The notes under the pieces: model-generated
What the model was told of the DNA's origin: nothing
Database searches by the model: none
Seen by the model: the letters and a program-made list of their open reading frames with translations, nothing else
Translations under genes and position numbers: made by a program
DNA from: Bathymodiolus brooksi
Lineage: Eukaryota > Mollusca > Bivalvia > Mytilida > Modiolidae
Assembly: GCA_963680875.1 (NCBI GenBank)
Contig: OY804583.1
Location: 35,577,331-35,641,330 of the forward strand
DNA: 64,000 bases
Reading direction: 5' to 3'
Shown here: piece by piece, positions 57,501 through 59,133 of the stretch
Position numbering within the stretch: position 1 is the first letter of the stretch
Layout of the letters: the number at the start of each line of letters is the position of its first letter

Positions 57501-57825
57501 TCATATTACTTACTCCCAGGGCTAAGTACAAACAAGATAAATGGGTACTCATCCTATTACTTATTCTCAGAGCTAAGTACACACAAGATAAATGGGTACT
57601 CATCCTATTACTTACTCCCAGAGCTAAGTACAAACAGGATAAAATGGTATTCATCGTATTACTTACTCCCAGAACTAAGTACAAACAAGATAAAGTGGTA
57701 CTCATCATAATACTTACTCCCTTTTGTGTCTTCACATGAAGTACCCTGCAAAACATCTGGACAGTAGCATTCACACTTCCAGTTGATGAATCCAGCATTT
57801 TGACAATCTATGGATGCACAGTTAC
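2368..57825 (-). CDS. Multi-exon EGF/CUB/MAM extracellular protein gene (span of 20 exons; both ends outside window)
   Basis: Twenty minus-strand exons join in frame through AG/GT splice sites: 2370 coding bases, 790 residues, no internal stop. Module order is EGF-like, CUB, EGF, MAM, Thr-rich linker, EGF, MAM, EGF, MAM. Each complete MAM keeps its four cysteines and the CUB keeps four. All module-to-module introns are phase 1; introns inside MAM are phases 0, 1, 0 and inside CUB 0, 2. No signal peptide, membrane segment, start codon or stop codon falls in the window. The family context (CUB, MAM, EGF) means an extracellular, disulphide-bonded protein. The first EGF followed by CUB resembles the order after the catalytic domain in BP10/SpAN-type astacins, but no HExxH zinc motif is in the window, so protease identity is inference. 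Coding density is only about 4%. Confidence 0.85.
2525..3750. repeat. AT-rich 19-20-bp minisatellite (block A)
   Basis: Degenerate units of AGGAAATCCCTAATAATAT fill the intron between exons 19 and 20. The array is interrupted at about 2872-3080 by a dispersed repeat. Confidence 0.88.
2872..3080. repeat. Dispersed bivalve-type repeat with palindromic end
   Basis: Contains GACGGACGGAAGGACGGATG and ends with the hairpin GTATACCCCCTCCGGTGGAG / TGGGGGTATA. Its twin is at 17817-18025. I associate this end with repeats common in bivalve genomes (recollection, not checked). Confidence 0.6.
3954..4126 (-). CDS. Exon 19: third MAM domain, part 3 (block A)
   Basis: The block A twin of exon 14, 173 bp, shifted by exactly 14944. 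It encodes cysteine 3 in '[14 protein letters not shown]' and the QG.EW motif. No difference from block B was seen. Phase 1 in, phase 0 out. Confidence 0.92.
4240..4625 (-). mobile_element. tRNA-derived SINE, family 1 (block A)
   Basis: The minus-strand head reads TAATGGTTAGAGTGCTCG with B box GTGGGTTCAAGTC. The tail lies at the left and begins GAGTGAGTGAATGAGTGATT, preceded by ATATTTCAGCCATATCGTGG. It lies in the intron between exons 18 and 19. Confidence 0.75.
5050..5720. repeat. Dispersed repeat 'X' (block A)
   Basis: Recognised because parts recur through the window: GGTAATCAGAATCCATATAT, AAAGTACAAAAGGACAAACA, ACTAAAGATCGAGT and CCACTAGTGGCACC. Shorter pieces are at 4840-4890, 6215-6255 and 6420-6560. 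No coding function; probably an old non-autonomous element. Confidence 0.6.
6010..6142 (-). CDS. Exon 18: third MAM domain, part 2 (block A)
   Basis: The block A twin of exon 13, 133 bp, phases 0 and 1, encoding '[20 protein letters not shown]' and '[14 protein letters not shown]'. It has Val where block B has Ala. The acceptor is TTCATAG and the donor CCAT|GTATGT. Confidence 0.92.
7112..7154. mobile_element. Remnant right end of the same MITE (block A)
   Basis: Only AACCATAACCCCCCCC...AGTCGGTCCC remains in block A where block B has the whole 254-bp element plus an extra end. Confidence 0.7.
7590..8835. repeat. 27-bp minisatellite (block A)
   Basis: Units of AAAATGTCCATTACAAATGT plus AACGTAG; minus-strand frame open as 'MDIFYVTFV' repeats. 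Lies between exons 17 and 18. Copy number and unit order differ from block B. Confidence 0.92.
8918..9021 (-). CDS. Exon 17: third MAM domain, part 1 (block A)
   Basis: The block A twin of exon 12, same length (104 bp), splice sites and residues ('[12 protein letters not shown]', 'DDFDWTRNS'). Phase 1 in, phase 0 out. The acceptor TTGATAG and donor TCT|GTAAGT are intact. It is followed by the 27-bp minisatellite. Confidence 0.93.
9330..10232. repeat. 59-bp minisatellite (block A)
   Basis: About 15 units containing TACTAAGTTCCCCGTACAGT and ATGATCTTCGTTCATG. It is followed by the 40-bp array, with which it shares TCTAGTGTGGATT. Confidence 0.92.
10215..10510. repeat. 40-bp minisatellite (block A)
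   Basis: Units TCTAGTGTGGATTGTGTTGC plus TCAATCCTCAATATTACATG (38-40 bp). Its right edge is where similarity between blocks A and B ends. Confidence 0.9.
10511..12040. other. Intron segment without recognised genes
   Basis: Non-repetitive at this scale apart from the possible MITE at 11301-11660. This and the DNA up to about 14290 are the part of the A-side cassette that has no twin after block B. Confidence 0.6.
11301..11660. mobile_element. Possible MITE with TGGGACGAAGTCC ends
   Basis: TTGGGACGAAGTCCAA near 11301 and its inverted form TTGGGACTTCGTCCCA near 11643-11658 bracket about 330 bp of AT-rich non-coding DNA. Each end is itself palindromic (GGAC/GTCC). No duplication was resolved. 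Confidence 0.45.
12045..12118 (+). mobile_element. SINE family 3, 3' fragment
   Basis: Only the 3' part is present: 'TGCCACCAATAAAACTGACC', then 'CTGAAATATTGTTGAAAGTG' and GTGTTAAGTACC. It lies just downstream of EGF exon 16 in the intron. Confidence 0.65.
12185..12310 (-). CDS. Exon 16: EGF module
   Basis: A 126-bp phase 1-1 exon with acceptor TTTGTAG and donor CAAG|GTATGC. It encodes '[16 protein letters not shown]' and '[16 protein letters not shown]', a six-cysteine EGF with a slightly long last loop. The first GT completes the Cys codon of exon 15 and the last G opens the Asp codon of exon 17, so the EGF is firmly placed between MAM 2 and MAM 3. Confidence 0.92.
12486..12779. mobile_element. 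MITE with TTA duplication (PIF/Harbinger-like)
   Basis: Inverted ends GGGAACGACCATTTAACTTG and the complement CAAGTTAAATGGTCGGTCCC; flanking TTA at 12483-12485 and 12780-12782. The subterminal region has G/C homopolymers. A 3-bp TTA duplication suggests PIF/Harbinger (inference). A direct repeat of about 97 bp surrounds it. Confidence 0.75.
13035..13441. mobile_element. Foldback (palindromic) MITE with 8-bp duplication
   Basis: Two arms of about 195 bp, nearly perfect inverted copies, separated by a 17-nt loop (13232-13248). Termini CACAGGCGCATG / CATGCGCCTGTG. The 8-bp direct repeat ggtattta flanks it (13027-13034, 13442-13449), as for hAT-type elements (family knowledge). No coding content. 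Confidence 0.85.
13450..14294. other. Intron segment, nothing recognised
   Basis: Unique-looking AT-rich intron DNA; no exon-like frame with splice sites, no repeat family recognised. Confidence 0.55.
14295..14760. repeat. 97-bp tandem repeat leading into the 33-bp array
   Basis: Units start GGGGGACAATTTAGTAGTAC at 14401, 14498, 14595 and 14692 (period 97). Each includes one 33-bp-type core (GGCCTTTGGTTGGAGTGGCC), so the 33-bp array looks like an amplified part of this larger unit, or the reverse. Confidence 0.85.
14761..17290. repeat. 33-bp minisatellite (block B)
   Basis: Same array as 1-2333, offset 15156 at its left part and 14944 after it, so it differs in copy number. It ends 35 bp from the exon 15 donor. 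Confidence 0.93.
17325..17403 (-). CDS. Exon 15: second MAM domain, part 4 (block B)
   Basis: A 79-bp exon from TTTTTAG to AAAT|GTAAGT (phase 0 in, phase 1 out). It encodes '[19 protein letters not shown]' and 'ISLSLDK'; the split T|GT codon with exon 16 restores cysteine 4. Its donor is only 35 bp from the 33-bp minisatellite. Confidence 0.9.
17470..18695. repeat. AT-rich 19-20-bp minisatellite (block B)
   Basis: Block B twin of 2525-3750, with small indels (for example a 19-bp deletion near 17685). Confidence 0.88.
17817..18025. repeat. Dispersed bivalve-type repeat with palindromic end (block B)
   Basis: Twin of 2872-3080, apparently identical, including the hairpin end. Confidence 0.6.
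18898..19070 (-). CDS. Exon 14: second MAM domain, part 3 (block B)
   Basis: A 173-bp exon from TTTTCAG to GTG|GTAGGT (phase 1 in, phase 0 out). It encodes '[20 protein letters not shown]', with cysteine 3 and the YHM.G motif, then '[20 protein letters not shown]'. The coding sequence appears identical to exon 19. Reading the open frame past the donor would add residues that do not fit MAM, so the GTAGGT donor is preferred. Confidence 0.92.
19184..19569 (-). mobile_element. tRNA-derived SINE, family 1 (block B)
   Basis: Duplicate of the 4.2-kb copy carried by block B at an offset of 14944; no difference was seen in the head. Confidence 0.75.
19994..20664. repeat. Dispersed repeat 'X' (block B)
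   Basis: Block B twin of 5050-5720; a few single-base differences. Confidence 0.6.
20954..21086 (-). CDS. Exon 13: second MAM domain, part 2 (block B)
   Basis: A 133-bp exon between TTCATAG and CCAT|GTATGT (phase 0 in, phase 1 out), encoding '[20 protein letters not shown]' and '[17 protein letters not shown]'. It differs from its block A twin at one codon: Ala here (GCA, plus-strand base 21001 is g) against Val there (plus-strand base 6057 is a). That is the only residue difference I found between the two MAM domains. Confidence 0.92.
22109..22362. mobile_element. MITE with TAA duplication, same family (block B)
   Basis: Ends GGGAATGACCATTTAATTTG and AGTTAAATAGTCGGTCCC; TAA at 22106-22108 and 22363-22365. 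A second right-end copy with a C13 tract follows at about 22390-22433. Confidence 0.72.
22885..24080. repeat. 27-bp minisatellite (block B)
   Basis: Same unit as at 7590-8835 but richer in CATAGAGAATGTC variants, so the array has been rearranged since the blocks separated. Confidence 0.92.
24159..24262 (-). CDS. Exon 12: second MAM domain, part 1 (block B)
   Basis: A 104-bp exon from TTGATAG to TCT|GTAAGC (phase 1 in, phase 0 out). It encodes '[17 protein letters not shown]' and '[10 protein letters not shown]', a textbook MAM start with cysteines 1 and 2. No coding difference is visible from exon 17 in block A. The donor lies about 80 bp from the 27-bp minisatellite. Confidence 0.93.
24595..25235. 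repeat. 59-bp minisatellite (block B), mixed with 40-bp units
   Basis: Shorter than in block A (about 9 units), with 40-bp units interspersed near 24900 and 25110. Confidence 0.9.
25235..25905. repeat. 40-bp minisatellite (block B), interrupted
   Basis: About 13 units split by a unique 150-bp segment at 25563-25712 that includes GACTTTACGTCACTTCCGG. Similarity to block A ends within or at the edge of this array. Confidence 0.88.
26148..26267 (-). CDS. Exon 11: EGF module
   Basis: A 120-bp phase 1-1 exon; the acceptor is AAAAG and the donor ATAG|GTAAAT. It encodes '[14 protein letters not shown]' and '[16 protein letters not shown]', a full six-cysteine EGF. Its position before a MAM cassette parallels exon 16, but the two EGFs share little beyond cysteines and the G-W/WTG turn, unlike the almost identical MAM cassettes that follow each. 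Confidence 0.9.
26759..26827 (-). CDS. Exon 10: Thr-rich linker
   Basis: A short symmetrical phase 1-1 exon (69 bp) from GTTTAG to CCAG|GTATTT. It encodes '[11 protein letters not shown]' followed by '[12 protein letters not shown]', 14 of about 23 residues being Thr or Ser. Such segments are typical mucin-like, O-glycosylated spacers between extracellular modules (inference). The frame joins exon 9 to exon 11 without a stop. No counterpart was seen next to the exon 16 EGF. Confidence 0.78.
26830..27765. other. Intron segment between MAM exon 9 and linker exon 10
   Basis: AT-rich DNA with a SINE-tail-like piece at about 27605-27725 (TTTCAACTACATCATTTG, GTACCCGGAAAAAGCC). An 84-residue minus frame at 27300-27554 matches nothing I know and is not supported as a gene. 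Confidence 0.5.
27768..28040 (+). mobile_element. tRNA-derived SINE, family 2
   Basis: The head starts GGGCCCGAGTGGCTCAATGA and carries B box GGGTTCGCGCCC, followed by the body 'GGTGCACTCGACTCGCAGTC' and the tail 'GCTGAAATATTGCTGAAAGT' then GGCGTTAAACATAATAAATC. The internal RNA polymerase III promoter layout identifies a SINE, not a functional tRNA: the cloverleaf is not maintained. Confidence 0.8.
28275..28370 (-). mobile_element. Solo end of a mariner-type MITE
   Basis: The minus strand reads GTCAGTGGACATAAGTGTTC and, further in, TATTTCATATCAAACCACA, matching one end of the 60.7-kb element. The opposite end was not found. Confidence 0.55.
28488..28875 (-). mobile_element. tRNA-derived SINE, family 1
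   Basis: Head on the minus strand with GGTTAGCGAGCTCTCTTCG and a B box GGGTTCAAACCCC; contains a (GAT)n stretch near 28580; left end GAGTGAGTGAAAGAGTGATT. It ends about 40 bp from MAM exon 9. Confidence 0.75.
28915..28996 (-). CDS. Exon 9: first MAM domain, part 4
   Basis: The 82-bp exon lies between TAAAG and TGTG|GTAAGT (phase 0 in, phase 1 out). It encodes '[19 protein letters not shown]' then 'IWLIPGTC', the MAM closing strand F.......DIAIDDI....G.C with cysteine 4. The remaining G combines with the next exon's AC to give Asp. Confidence 0.88.
29700..30405. repeat. 33-bp minisatellite, second type
   Basis: About 21 units of TTTTCAGTAGTGTTCTTGTT plus ACTCAATCTTTAG, almost homogeneous. 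The plus frame is open throughout ('[11 protein letters not shown]' repeats). Flanks on both sides belong to a dispersed repeat in which this unit occurs once, so the array is an internal amplification. Not considered a gene. Confidence 0.92.
31036..31115. repeat. GAA/GGA microsatellite
   Basis: Purine run of (GAA)n and (GGA)n just left of the iterated-end element. Confidence 0.9.
31192..32392. mobile_element. 1.2-kb element with iterated inverted ends
   Basis: The left end holds about four copies of CCAAAACGCCCCCACT-like units (31192-31300). The right end holds about four inverted units, AAAAGTGGGGGCGTTTTGG-like (32310-32392). The middle is AT-rich without a coding frame. No target duplication was identified, so the superfamily is open. 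Confidence 0.65.
32486..32661 (-). CDS. Exon 8: first MAM domain, part 3
   Basis: The 176-bp exon lies between TTACAG and AAG|GTATTT (phase 1 in, phase 0 out). It encodes '[20 protein letters not shown]' with MAM cysteine 3 and the diagnostic C.F.YHM.G...G.L.V strand, followed by '[16 protein letters not shown]', the G.QG..W motif. It is homologous to exons 14 and 19. Confidence 0.9.
32831..33544 (+). mobile_element. 5'-truncated LINE, 3' end of ORF2
   Basis: An open frame to 33231 encodes the C-terminal part of a LINE reverse transcriptase protein: '[20 protein letters not shown]', then '[20 protein letters not shown]', the CxCG...E...HFxxxC zinc-knuckle tail typical of CR1/L2/Jockey-like elements (family knowledge). 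The catalytic domain is missing, as expected of 5' truncation. The copy is bounded by a perfect 12-bp direct repeat aatcatttgtgc at 32819-32830 and 33545-33556. The 3' end is AAATAAAATATGTTTAAACT without a long poly(A). It lies in the intron between exons 7 and 8. Confidence 0.85.
33681..34174. mobile_element. Tc1/mariner-type MITE
   Basis: A 494-bp element with inverted ends CAGACAATGGACAAAAGTAT, flanked by TA on both sides (33679-33680, 34175-34176). Inner arms continue with TATTTCATATAAAACTACA. No transposase. The TA duplication and ends fit the Tc1/mariner group (family knowledge). Confidence 0.82.
34658..34912 (+). mobile_element. tRNA-derived SINE, family 3
   Basis: Same family as the 62.4-kb copy: 'CCTATCACCACTAACGTTAG' then B box GAGTTCGAATCCC, a body with 'CCACCAATAAATCATGCC', and the tail 'TGAAATATTGTTGAAAGTGG'. 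The ends are approximate; no duplication was resolved. Confidence 0.75.
34985..35200. repeat. Dispersed repeat 'X', partial
   Basis: Contains AGTTTGAAAATACCAAAGAG, GGACAAACAACGATCTACAA and CCACTAGTGGCACT, the same order as at 5150-5395. It adjoins MAM exon 7. Confidence 0.6.
35276..35405 (-). CDS. Exon 7: first MAM domain, part 2
   Basis: The 130-bp exon lies between CACAG and a GTAAGA donor (phase 0 in, phase 1 out). It encodes '[10 protein letters not shown]', '[20 protein letters not shown]' and a 'LALP' end, the characteristic TGP...G.Y.Y.E.S....GD.A.L segment of MAM. It is clearly homologous to exons 13 and 18 in sequence and in both intron phases. Confidence 0.88.
36238..36418. mobile_element. 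Short MITE with ACAGTTAAACCTG ends
   Basis: Inverted ends ACAGTTAAACCTG (36238) and CAGGTTTAACTGT (to 36418). The interior has AGTGGCCTTATAAGAAAGG on the minus strand, similar to the 33-bp minisatellite unit at 1-2333. No clean target duplication. Confidence 0.68.
36823..36917 (-). CDS. Exon 6: first MAM domain, part 1
   Basis: The 95-bp exon runs from TTTATAG to AGT|GTAAGT (phase 1 in, phase 0 out). It encodes '[16 protein letters not shown]' and 'DEFDFDFGS'. The spacing of the two cysteines and the acidic 'DEFDFDF' match the MAM N-terminal strand (usual form C.FE...C....DDFDW). The first motif is degenerate (CTAE instead of CxFE), so this MAM is the most diverged of the three. Confidence 0.8.
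37155..41374. repeat. 44-bp minisatellite, left part
   Basis: About 95 units containing CATTTACGTCCAAAGAGAGT and GTCATCCTCTGTACATAACC. A higher-order unit of 790 bp (18 monomers) repeats at about 37460, 38250 and 39040, the third about one monomer shorter. The LINE interrupts the array at 41374. Confidence 0.93.
41607..42562 (+). pseudogene. LINE ORF1 (nucleic-acid-binding protein), broken
   Basis: The likely start is ATG at 41607 ('[15 protein letters not shown]'). The frame is lost near 41718-41730, after 'EKAPKK'; the downstream frame then reads '[15 protein letters not shown]', a TGA at 41771, and '[14 protein letters not shown]' on to 42562. The middle is Leu/Lys/Glu/Asn-rich and coiled-coil-like; the C-terminal half ('[13 protein letters not shown]', '[20 protein letters not shown]', '[14 protein letters not shown]') resembles the RRM and C-terminal domain of L1 ORF1p, which binds element RNA as a trimer and acts as a chaperone (family knowledge). 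There are two separate lesions. The protein would be about 318 residues if intact, a usual ORF1p length. Confidence 0.8.
42563..44109 (+). other. LINE inter-ORF region
   Basis: These 1547 bases between ORF1 and ORF2 have no convincing coding frame. They are AT-rich and hold a G run (43279-43289) and a pyrimidine-rich stretch (about 43895-44010, TCTTTCTCTTTC-like) just before ORF2. No second LINE or separate insertion was recognised inside. Confidence 0.6.
44110..47909 (+). pseudogene. LINE ORF2 (endonuclease and reverse transcriptase), one frameshift
   Basis: ATG at 44110 opens an endonuclease domain with 'LQDTH', 'SIYGPND', 'IICGDFN' and 'RSDHSMI'. The usual Asn of the first motif (S.NC.G) reads Ser ('SVSCQGLG'). 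The frame shifts near 44936-44943: the upstream frame reads '...LKKQYAA' and the new frame continues '[16 protein letters not shown]' without loss, so a one-base change is enough. The reverse transcriptase follows with '[14 protein letters not shown]' (motif A), '[14 protein letters not shown]' (motif B; Trp replaces the near-invariant Gly, codon 46128-46130) and 'FADDTSVIL' (motif C, 46248-46259). The C-terminus has a CNFC...EHIFWGC knuckle. Total length would be about 1266 residues, normal for Tx1/L1 ORF2. Confidence 0.93.
48473..48504 (+). other. Poly(A) tail of the LINE
   Basis: A run of 32 A residues follows TTGCAGTTGAG. The last two overlap the target-site duplication. The 3' UTR before it (47910-48472) is AT-rich and without coding potential. 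Confidence 0.92.
48503..49430. repeat. 44-bp minisatellite, right part
   Basis: Continuation of the 44-bp array beyond the LINE poly(A), about 21 more diverged units, grading into a 42-bp version. Confidence 0.93.
49431..50405. repeat. 42-bp minisatellite related to the 44-bp array
   Basis: Units CATTTATGTCAAAAGAGTGG plus CATTCTCCATACACAACAAA. The 42-bp period leaves several frames open on both strands. A 336-bp block (8 monomers) is repeated nearly exactly (about 49700-50035 and 50036-50371). Confidence 0.92.
50975..51015 (-). pseudogene. Relic of a MAM first exon
   Basis: Minus-strand bases read 'SMTCDSE' with a stretch matching the start of exons 12 and 17 (shared ACATGTGACT and an upstream AT-rich run), but the TAG acceptor is lost and the sequence runs straight into a degenerate 36-bp repeat after seven residues. 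It lies about 470 bp after EGF exon 5, where a MAM exon would be expected. Inferred to be a truncated leftover of a lost or displaced EGF-MAM cassette. The matching stretch is short, so chance similarity cannot be excluded. Confidence 0.4.
51205..51351. mobile_element. Foldback element, 147 bp
   Basis: Inverted arms begin TAAGGATTGAT and end ATCAATCCTTA, with strongest pairing over AATAACCTCAATCAGGTTGT; loop about ACATGGGTTATGC. Embedded in the degenerate 36-bp repeat. A related single arm (TGAGGTTATTTGTCAATGAA) lies near 51024. Confidence 0.65.
51481..51594 (-). CDS. Exon 5: EGF module
   Basis: A symmetrical phase 1-1 exon of 114 bp with acceptor TATACAG and donor ACAG|GTAAAG. It encodes '[15 protein letters not shown]' and '[18 protein letters not shown]', a complete six-cysteine EGF domain. 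It lacks the Asp/Asn-x-Asp start of calcium-binding EGFs. It joins the CUB upstream and the exon 6 MAM downstream across a 14.6-kb intron that holds the LINE and three satellite arrays. Confidence 0.9.
51605..51785 (-). mobile_element. SINE family 1, truncated
   Basis: Only the tail and body are seen (GAGTAAGTGAGGGATTGTTG ... GTACTAGACAAACACGCTTA), immediately upstream of EGF exon 5; the tRNA head is missing. Confidence 0.65.
52186..52331 (-). CDS. Exon 4: CUB domain, last third
   Basis: The 146-bp exon begins after TTTACAG and ends ACAG|GTCTGT (phase 2 in, phase 1 out). It continues '[14 protein letters not shown]' and ends '[18 protein letters not shown]'; the RCG holds the fourth CUB cysteine and 'GLKMKFESI' is the usual closing strand. 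The phase-1 exit gives a Gly codon that opens the following EGF exon. The upstream intron carries the 42-bp minisatellite and SINE pieces. Confidence 0.86.
52385..52735 (-). mobile_element. tRNA-derived SINE, family 1
   Basis: Complete copy: left tail AGAGTGAGTAAGTGGTTGTT, then ATTTTCAGCTATATCGTGGC; right head complement GGGCTCGAATCCACG. It lies between CUB exon 4 and the 42-bp minisatellite. Confidence 0.75.
52755..53850. repeat. 42-bp minisatellite in the CUB intron
   Basis: About 26 units of GTAGCAGTAGGAATGTATGT plus AGCAAGTGAAAACTTTGTCTTA. A segment of about 338 bp is duplicated (from about 53200 and again from about 53540). Confidence 0.92.
53935..54125 (-). mobile_element. SINE family 2, truncated
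   Basis: Tail and body only (GCTTCAGCTGTATCATGGCG ... CTGCGAGTCGAGTGCACCC); the tRNA head is absent. It adjoins CUB exon 3 and the 42-bp array. Confidence 0.72.
54179..54297 (-). CDS. Exon 3: CUB domain, middle
   Basis: The 119-bp exon begins after ATTACAG (phase 0) and ends CCAAA|GTATGT (phase 2). Residues include '[19 protein letters not shown]' and '[10 protein letters not shown]', matching the CUB core with the third cysteine and an aromatic pair. The split lysine codon (AA|A) is completed by exon 4, which strongly supports this junction. Confidence 0.88.
54440..54850. repeat. About 40-bp minisatellite with TTAGGG words
   Basis: Units of GTTAGTGTTAGGGTTATGGT plus GGTGAGCGACATAATATAGG; each has one GTTAGGGTT. 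Lies between CUB exons 2 and 3. Confidence 0.88.
55271..55377 (-). CDS. Exon 2: CUB domain, first third
   Basis: The exon lies between a TTTATAG acceptor and a GTTAGT donor (107 bp; phase 1 in, phase 0 out). It encodes the CUB opening: an N-C-G start, then '[10 protein letters not shown]', the hallmark of CUB strand 2, then 'QCVWLIQ' with the second cysteine and conserved Trp. It reads directly into exon 3. The intron between exon 1 and this exon is almost wholly minisatellite, with 61-bp repeats beginning about 20 bp upstream of the acceptor. Confidence 0.88.
55390..56010. repeat. About 61-bp minisatellite next to the CUB exon 2 acceptor
   Basis: About 10 units around GTAAGAGTTGTCTTTCTTTG and GTAGGTGTTGTGATATAATT; diverged. 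It begins about 20 bp from the acceptor. Confidence 0.88.
56585..56850 (-). mobile_element. tRNA-derived SINE, family 2, full length
   Basis: Reverse-oriented copy of the 27.8-kb element: head at the right (GAGCCACCCAGGCCC complement), B box complement GGGCGCGAACCC, tail at the left (TTTCAGCTACATCATGGC). Confidence 0.8.
56950..57717. repeat. 51-bp minisatellite starting at the exon 1 splice donor
   Basis: About 14 units. On the gene (minus) strand each reads CTTGTTTGTACTTAG, CTCTGGGA, GTAAGTAATAGGATGAGTA, so most units carry a candidate acceptor, 8 bases and a GTAAGT donor. The array starts at the real exon 1 donor GGGA|GTAAGTA. Confidence 0.92.
57718..57825 (-). CDS. Exon 1: EGF-like module of the type found after astacin domains
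   Basis: The 108-bp exon starts after CTACTTAG and ends at GGGA|GTAAGTA, phase 1 at both ends. It encodes 35 codons with the cysteine order C-x5-C, then CxCxC and a closing GTSCE, as in 'DCQNAGF' and '[15 protein letters not shown]'. This CxCxCP...G..CE pattern is typical of the EGF-like module between an astacin protease domain and CUB in BP10/SpAN and nematode NAS proteins (known of the family). The donor is also the first unit of a 51-bp minisatellite filling the 5' end of the next intron. Upstream exons were not found between 57826 and 64000. Confidence 0.8.
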
Positions 57826-57894
57826 CTAAGTAGAATAATAATAAACAAACTTTAAGTATGCTATTTTATTTCAGCAATATTCATAATCAGAAGA

Positions 57895-58350
57895 TTGATG
57901 TTTAACGTCCAGCGAGCAATTTTTCAGCTATATTCAGGACGAGAGAAAAAATTTAAACGCCACTGGACTCGAAACAAGGAAAGGTGATGGGTATGGACGG
58001 ATAATTTAGCCAGTGCAACAGGTCTCCTATGGACCACTCATCATGACCATAATGAGCTGTTACATTGGGTTCTTTAACGTGCGAAGAGGGTGGCACTCTC
58101 TCAACACGTGACCTCGGTTTTATTTACGTCTCATCCGAAGGACGGGTTGGTTGTTAATTTATACATCCCGCACAACCGACGGATGCCCCAGCAAGCCGAA
58201 GAAGCTCTCGGTCCCATTTCTATACCCCGGGGTTCCCGCGGGGTTGGCCCCTTTTAAAGAACTAGTGCCTCTAGGACGGAGAAACCTGGTGCCTGTTCTA
58301 CCCCCAGCACACCCTCTAGACGCTACGCGCGCTATTGGTGATACTTTGAC
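57895..58350. other. Dispersed repeat followed by a GC-rich segment
   Basis: 57895-58140 resembles mollusc dispersed repeats (GGTTCTTTAACGTGCG, AACACGTGACCTCGG). 58180-58335 is clearly GC-richer than its surroundings and open in a plus frame and a minus frame ('PLGRRNLVPVLPPAHPLD' on plus). I recognise no domain, and assign no function. Confidence 0.45.
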
Positions 58351-59133
58351 TAAATAGAACATGAAATAAGTATTTAAACGAATGTAGATTTTTGTTAGAT
58401 TGATAGATTTTGATTTCCGATACATGCTTGTTAGGGAATTATACGTATAATTGTTTTATTATATTAGATTAAGTTTAATTTTGCTTTTGAAAACGTATTT
58501 ATTGGATAAAAACGTCGTTAACGCACAATTTTCTCATGTAACGCGTTACAAAATATCCATATGTCTTTTACATTTTTCTCAGTAAAAACCTAAAAATACG
58601 TTTTTCGGACCATTTTTTAGTAGGCCCGGAAGCAGAGTCAGTGTACTCTATGACCTTATTAACGATTTCTGATTAAAGGAATGCTTGAAGGGAAAAAATC
58701 GGTGAGTTCCTGGAAATAAAAGAATGTAACGCTGAAGGAAAAACATCTGCATGCCAAAAAAACAAGCTTTATTTCAGCTATGTTTTACAAAATTTTCACA
58801 AAAAAATATACATATCAAATGTGATTATCTTAAAAAACGAAAAAATCTTTTCAAAAATGATTTTTTTAAAGAGTTTAAAAAATATTCCTAAAAGAGTAAG
58901 GTCAACAAAAATGTCCAGTTGCAACTTGACGTAAAAAAATCACGAAGTATAAAACTTTACACATTCGAAACTATATTTGTCGCTCGTAATTTTCGTGCTA
59001 AATCCAAATAGCAAAAATGTACATTTTCAGTGGAAGAGAATGAACTTAACAAACTTGATTTCGGATAAAAATTTCGATTTCTACGTAAAATTGTAGAAGT
59101 TCAACCAATTTGTCCAGTAAACGTTTTATCTTA

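Noticed and set aside
58151..58357. 68-residue plus-strand frame in the GC-rich segment
   Set aside because: The complementary strand is equally open and no domain is recognisable; reported only as a compositional observation.
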